Shown here in pieces: positions 59,294 to 64,000 of a DNA stretch of 64,000 nt. The notes below the pieces were generated by a model. That model was not told the origin of the DNA, did no database searches, and saw nothing but the letters and a program-made list of their open reading frames with translations. Origin of the DNA: Siphonodentalium dalli (lineage: Eukaryota > Mollusca > Scaphopoda > Gadilida > Siphonodentaliidae); the NCBI GenBank assembly GCA_032622095.1, contig CP136069.1:128073123-128137122 (forward strand). The letters are read 5' to 3'. The stretch's first letter is position 1, and the number at the start of each line of letters is the position of its first letter. A program made the position numbers and the translations under genes.

Positions 59294-59692
59294 AAAAGAG
59301 CACATTATCGGCTTATAATATAACTTTATTTAGGTAGATAATCTGCTTAGAATCGTCGATAATGTGCTGAAAATGTGAGTGTTTTAATCACATTATCGAC
59401 ACTTAATGAGACGATTCTAAGCAGATTATGTTTGGACAATGACACAACTAAGTCAACTAACGACTGTTCAGGTGTACGCTCTGTAACATGTGTTTTCACT
59501 GTAAACGAAATAACGGGTATGAGTCCATTATCTGCTTATTTCAGAATAAAATAATCACATTATAGGCGCGAGGATATGTTGAAATAACGGGTAAGAGTCC
59601 ATTATCTGCTTATTATCAAATACTCACTGTATGTACCTATTTCACATTATATATAGCTCGATTATGTGCGTATTTCCGCGAGGATATGTTGC
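59294..59692 (+). mobile_element. CACATTATC-motif non-autonomous element, copy 2
   Basis: Follows a poly-C run. It contains the 20-bp inverted pair ATAATCTGCTTAGAATCGTC and its inverse, which encloses a GATAATGTG / CACATTATC pair. Two CCATTATCTGCTTATT segments follow. It ends TTATGTGCGTATTTCCGCG. Same family as 20512-20890 (reverse). Confidence 0.68.
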
Positions 59693-60635
59693 GCAATTAT
59701 ATTTCCCTTCCAGAATTATTTTAAGATTGGTTCGGGCCGACCGGGCGTCCGTTGATTGATTGACACACGGGCGGGGAGTCCATTTGCCCTAGTTCACTTT
59801 CGCAATGCATCTGTGAAAAACCATCAAGGAAGAGAGCAATAAACTGCAACGATTGCGCCACACAACAAATCGAAAAAACATGTAATTTTACTCCCCAATG
59901 GGAGTCATTCTGAAGATGATCTCATTTTATTATGTAGTATTTCTGTTAATATTGCGTGATGTTATATTCTTCTGCATATCGACATTCCTTCTAGTTTATA
60001 GTTGATACATATCGCAGAAGTAATAGCGTAGAAGCAATAATCGACTAGATAACCGACAGTGCTGTTAGCGAATGCCATTAGTGTGTTCATTGGTGCCAGT
60101 CGAAAATGTACGTCTCAACTGGCGGCAGGGGCGTGGCGATACGGTCATAGTTGGGGCGGGGGCATGTCCAAATGCACCCCGTTGAACCAGGATCAGTTTC
60201 CCAACTTCGAGAAATTGCATTTGCACCCATTTTTGTTGGAATTTTCTAATTATAGCATCAAACTTTTCTACTGTGGTAAATTTTCAACATAACACTCCCT
60301 AACATTGGAAATGTCTAACTAGTTTCCATTTCGGTCCAAAAATGCGACCAAAGTAGGAAACAACAACATTCACACTCAATAATGGTTGGAATATCAAACT
60401 TACAGAAGAAATTAAACCAATACTTTTGGTCTGCATATTCTAAGTAATGTTGTAGCAGGCATGAAATTACAACTTGTGAAGTGTTTGGCAAATTTTGAGA
60501 CCATCTTCGAGGAGCAATGAACTGCAAAGAATGCGCGCCACACACAAATTTAAAATAAATTGTACTGTTAGCCCCAGCCGGAAACACGATGATGTCCTAT
60601 TTTATTATGCAATATTTCTGTTTATAATGCTATGA

Positions 60636-60664
60636 TAATATATATATATATATATATTATAATA
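60636..60664. repeat. (AT)n microsatellite
   Basis: A short, nearly pure AT run within the unique part of the tandem unit. Confidence 0.85.
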
Positions 60665-60844
60665 TGATAGCAGCCAAAGACGCCCGCTATTAAACTGTCA
60701 TTGCTATAATATTAACATCCGAATCATGATCACGTAATGTATTATATACCATTAAAACCCACCGGCGTGTTATCCCTTTGTCCGGACAGGGCTCTTATCT
60801 GGCAGAACGCTCAAGCGTTTTGATCGCATGAGCATTATTTTAAC

Positions 60845-60925
60845 GCCAACAGTCATTCTTTTTAAAGAATGCCCGTGGGCATTATTTTTTAAGAATGCCC
60901 GTGGGCATTATTTTTTACGAATACA
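60845..60925. repeat. Three tandem 26-bp units with a built-in hairpin
   Basis: Two good copies of AGAATGCCCGTGGGCATT plus ATTTTTT, and degenerate ones at each side. Each core is a perfect 16-bp palindrome, AATGCCCGTGGGCATT. Confidence 0.8.
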
Positions 60926-60998
60926 CGAGGGATTAAATCGACTGAGGGGCGTCATAGAGTGGCTCCTCCCCCAATCATGTAAGTTGAGTCAATATAGC

Positions 60999-63900
60999 GT
61001 TTCAGAATTCCGTTAAAATAACTAATCCTTCAAATTATTAAAACTACGGCTTATCACTGAAGGTTTCTCATTCACCACACCAAAAATTCTCTAAATGCGG
61101 ATCAAAAATATACTTATCGGATTAAATACACCCCGACACTTCACAATACGACCTTCAGTCTGCATTCCAACTGAGACAAACTTTATCAGCAATGTTAGCT
61201 GTTATATTATGCATTGTGTTTCCGCAATAAAATGTTCACGAGTGGCCCAGCCATTGTTCACACATAAATATCGGAAGCAATTAACGCGGTCATAACAGTT
61301 AGATACTGCAACAATGAGACATCTGCGAAGATACATCCGCCAATAAATACATCCTGCAAAAATGTGTAACCGGTACGTTATTAATCAATATTACACCATA
61401 GCTCCTATTTTGTTTATAAATTGTATTCGTCAAAAATAATGCAAGTAACGAATATATAACCAGAAAACAGTTAATAAAAATACAGTGCAAACACAGTACA
61501 TTTATTATATACATGTATGTTACTATTTGATTATTACAAGTATATAGTATGATACGGTGTATATCATATATGCAACGTCAGACCTTGTTGATTAATCCTT
61601 TCTTATCGAAGATGACTCCGTTACTTGTTTACCGTTGTTCCACTTTTTTATTTGTCGTAATATTTGGCGTTTGCCGATAGAACAGTTTTTTGTATATTTA
61701 CCGAAATTAAATTACATCTTCTGCAAATGACATCTGATGTCTTGGTTATATCACTAATCTTGGAAAATATCCCCAGAAAAAACATTGGATGTCACCTTTT
61801 GGGCTCTATTGTGGGAATAGGACATTACTCGAATGTGTTCTCCTGCGAGATATCCCCATAGCTCCTGTCACAGGCCAAAACACCTTCACATCATACATCC
61901 TAAGATGGCACAATAACGCTGTGCCTTCGCATTTTCAAAAACAATTGTGTGGAGATAATTGGTTATCAGCGAGGTTTAGACGGTAGGAATCCCCTATCGT
62001 TGTTCATCTAGATAATTTGTCCGGCCCAGTGACATGCCACAACCAGTTACGTCTGATGGGATCTGGCGATGTCATTCATGTCGACGGAGACAGTTGATAG
62101 CCTTTACCAAACGCAACTGAAGATCAATGGCAATCTCTTCATCAGTACATGTACACTATCGGGGATTTAGGTTGCGACGTGGCTGTCAAAATGCAGGGAC
62201 AATGGGTGTCCCACCATCAATTCCAGCAAAAACAATGAAATCATGCATTTAGTGTGGTAAATTAGTTTGTCAACGCAATTTCAGCATTACACAACTGTGT
62301 GTATATTACTATGTTATGCAATGATACCGGCAAATCTACAACGACCGAAGACCGTTATATCCCCATTGTAAGACTTCGATATTGGCATATTAGTGGGCAG
62401 GGAGATCTGTTTGCATATTGATTCAAGATAATTAATATTCATCTCACTGTCCAATGAGGATGCATAATTCCCGGACGAGGACGCGATGTGACTATCTGTT
62501 GTAACGTTTTGTTGGCATGTTATTGGGCAGTGAGATTTGTTTGCATATTGATTCAAGATAATTAATATCCATCTCACTGTCCAATGAGGATGCATAATTT
62601 CCGGACATAGTAATAGCGTGAGACTCCTTTGACCGGGAATAAGAAAGAGTTTCTTTCCATCTGCCGAACGCCGAGGACGCGATGTGACTGTATGTTGTAA
62701 TGTTTCTTTGCTGTGTGCATATAAATGTCTTGAAATTTCAACTACGTGGAGCAATCTGTTATTCCCAGACTATAATACTCGGGCCAGAGTGTTATACCGT
62801 GATGGACTGAAGTCTGAAATTATACTGCATTATGTTACATTCCCATCCAGTTCAGGAGATGAAAATGGGTCGATAAAAACCGGTAATTAAAATGCTCTAG
62901 GGCTAATATCACAGCATATAGAAAGGTCGATCCCAACATTTCGTCAGCGTCGACCAATTCTAAAAGCGTGCCTTGTTAGTATACTCCCGTTATGGTGAAA
63001 ATAAACTAAGTTCATGCGAACAATTGAGAACAGGTGGAAAATTGCAATGACTTCGTCAAGTTTTTCAGAGTATATAAAGCCCCCCTTCCCCTTCCCCTTG
63101 ACACGATCAAGCATGTAGATAGATATTGTGAGCATGTATTTATCGACATACAGGTATCGATGATCTTATGGCTACTTCCCATTACATTGCGTGAGCATGA
63201 TTCGGAGGTTAAAATAATAGCAATGTCCGTTTAAAAGCGGACGGCTTTGGCTAATGTCATATTCAACTCAATGCGGTTCTGTTGCTCTCTTCACCCTGAA
63301 TATATTTATAATGTTGAAAACATGTCTAAACATTATTTTGGTTCTTTAATGATCACTGGCGACGTTTTTGTGAGGCCGTATACTGGCATATAGAGCATAC
63401 TAGCAGTGACATCTCTGGTACTATTCTGAGTCTCCAGTGTGTTCACGTGTCGCACCATACACGCTATTCAGCATGTTCACCCCCCCCCCCCCCCCCAAAA
63501 AGAGCACATTATCGGCTTATAATATAACTTTATTTAGGTAGATAATCTGCTTAGAATCGTCGATAATGTGCTGAAAATGTGAGTGTTTTAATCACATTAT
63601 CGACACTTAATGAGACGATTCTAAGCAGATTATGTTTGGACAATGACACAACTAAGTCAACTAACGACTGTTCAGGTGTACGCTCTGTAACATGTGTTTT
63701 CACTGTAAACGAAATAACGGGTATGAGTCCATTATCTGCTTATTTCAGAATAAAATAATCACATTATAGGCGCGAGGATATGTTGAAATAACGGGTAAGA
63801 GTCCATTATCTGCTTATTATCAAATACTCACTGTATGTACCTATTTCACATTATATATAGCTCGATTATGTGCGTATTTCCGCGAGGATATGTTGCGCAA

Positions 63901-64000
63901 TTATATTTCCCTTCCAGAATTATTTTAAGATTGGTTCGGGCCGACCGGGCGTCCGTTGATTGATTGACACACGGGCGGGGAGTCCATTTGCCCTAGTTCA
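60999..64000 (+). repeat. 4,199-bp tandem duplication, copy 2, cut by window end
   Basis: The first 3,002 bp of the second copy. It includes its own 130-bp tandem units, poly-C run (longer here) and CACATTATC-motif element at about 63498-63896. It continues past the window. Confidence 0.93.
63498..63896 (+). mobile_element. CACATTATC-motif non-autonomous element, copy 3
   Basis: Duplicate of 59294-59692 carried along by the tandem duplication. No difference was seen beyond the neighbouring C-run length. Confidence 0.68.

Larger units (their letters stand above)
56800..60998 (+). repeat. 4,199-bp tandem duplication, copy 1
   Basis: The next copy starts immediately at 60999, and every landmark up to the poly-C run is offset by exactly 4,199 bp. 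I saw only three substitutions (near 58157, 58320 and 58480) plus a length change in the C run in about 3 kb, so the duplication is very recent. Frames of 60-146 codons inside have no recognisable domain. The last 1.2 kb of this unit has no partner within the window. Confidence 0.93.

Overview
This is a repeat-dense piece of a eukaryotic, probably marine invertebrate, genome. The tRNA-derived SINE, the Helitron, the Ngaro-type tyrosine-recombinase retroelement and the CR1/Jockey-like LINEs together suggest a lophotrochozoan, perhaps a mollusc. That placement is inference from repeat style, not from a host gene. I see no convincing host protein gene, rRNA gene, functional tRNA gene, CRISPR array or prokaryotic operon. 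The background is AT-rich. The main GC-rich stretch is the Ngaro-type element.

Layout. 184-2851 is a 48-bp satellite. 3319-19633 is a broken Ngaro-type retroelement with the diagnostic split direct repeats (A1 ... B1-A2-B2). All its junctions share ATAAT. It carries two later insertions: a 474-bp TTAA-flanked element (4366-4847) and a 9.9-kb higher-order satellite block (7704-17614). The satellite block is bounded by a 397-bp direct duplication of the retroelement. Three copies of one satellite module each carry what looks like a complete type I hammerhead ribozyme. 20.5-28.8 kb holds small palindromes, foldbacks and MITEs. 28.8-29.7 kb is a LINE remnant. 29886-32681 is a non-autonomous Helitron that contains a second, internal 5'-end module.

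33414-43400 is a 10-kb palindromic element with GGGTGCATTTACA ends, a TAA target duplication and arms of over 4 kb. Near its centre lie two divergently oriented copies of an unrecognised gene: a C2H2 finger, an acidic Ser-rich linker and a long helical domain. Truncated gene copies lie further out in each arm. About 43.7-46.9 kb is a decayed LINE with endonuclease and reverse transcriptase. 47676-51115 is a TIR element whose ends are built from repeated CGAGTTTTGTAGTAA-like motifs, with a second inverted-repeat element and a TTAA MITE inside. 52101-52429 is a SINE with a perfect 12-bp target duplication. 56800 to the window end is a 4,199-bp unit in tandem duplication, at least 3 kb of which is almost identical between copies.

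The points most worth following are the hammerhead-bearing satellite and the long-armed palindromic element with its zinc-finger gene. All identities were judged by eye. No alignment, fold or database search was run.
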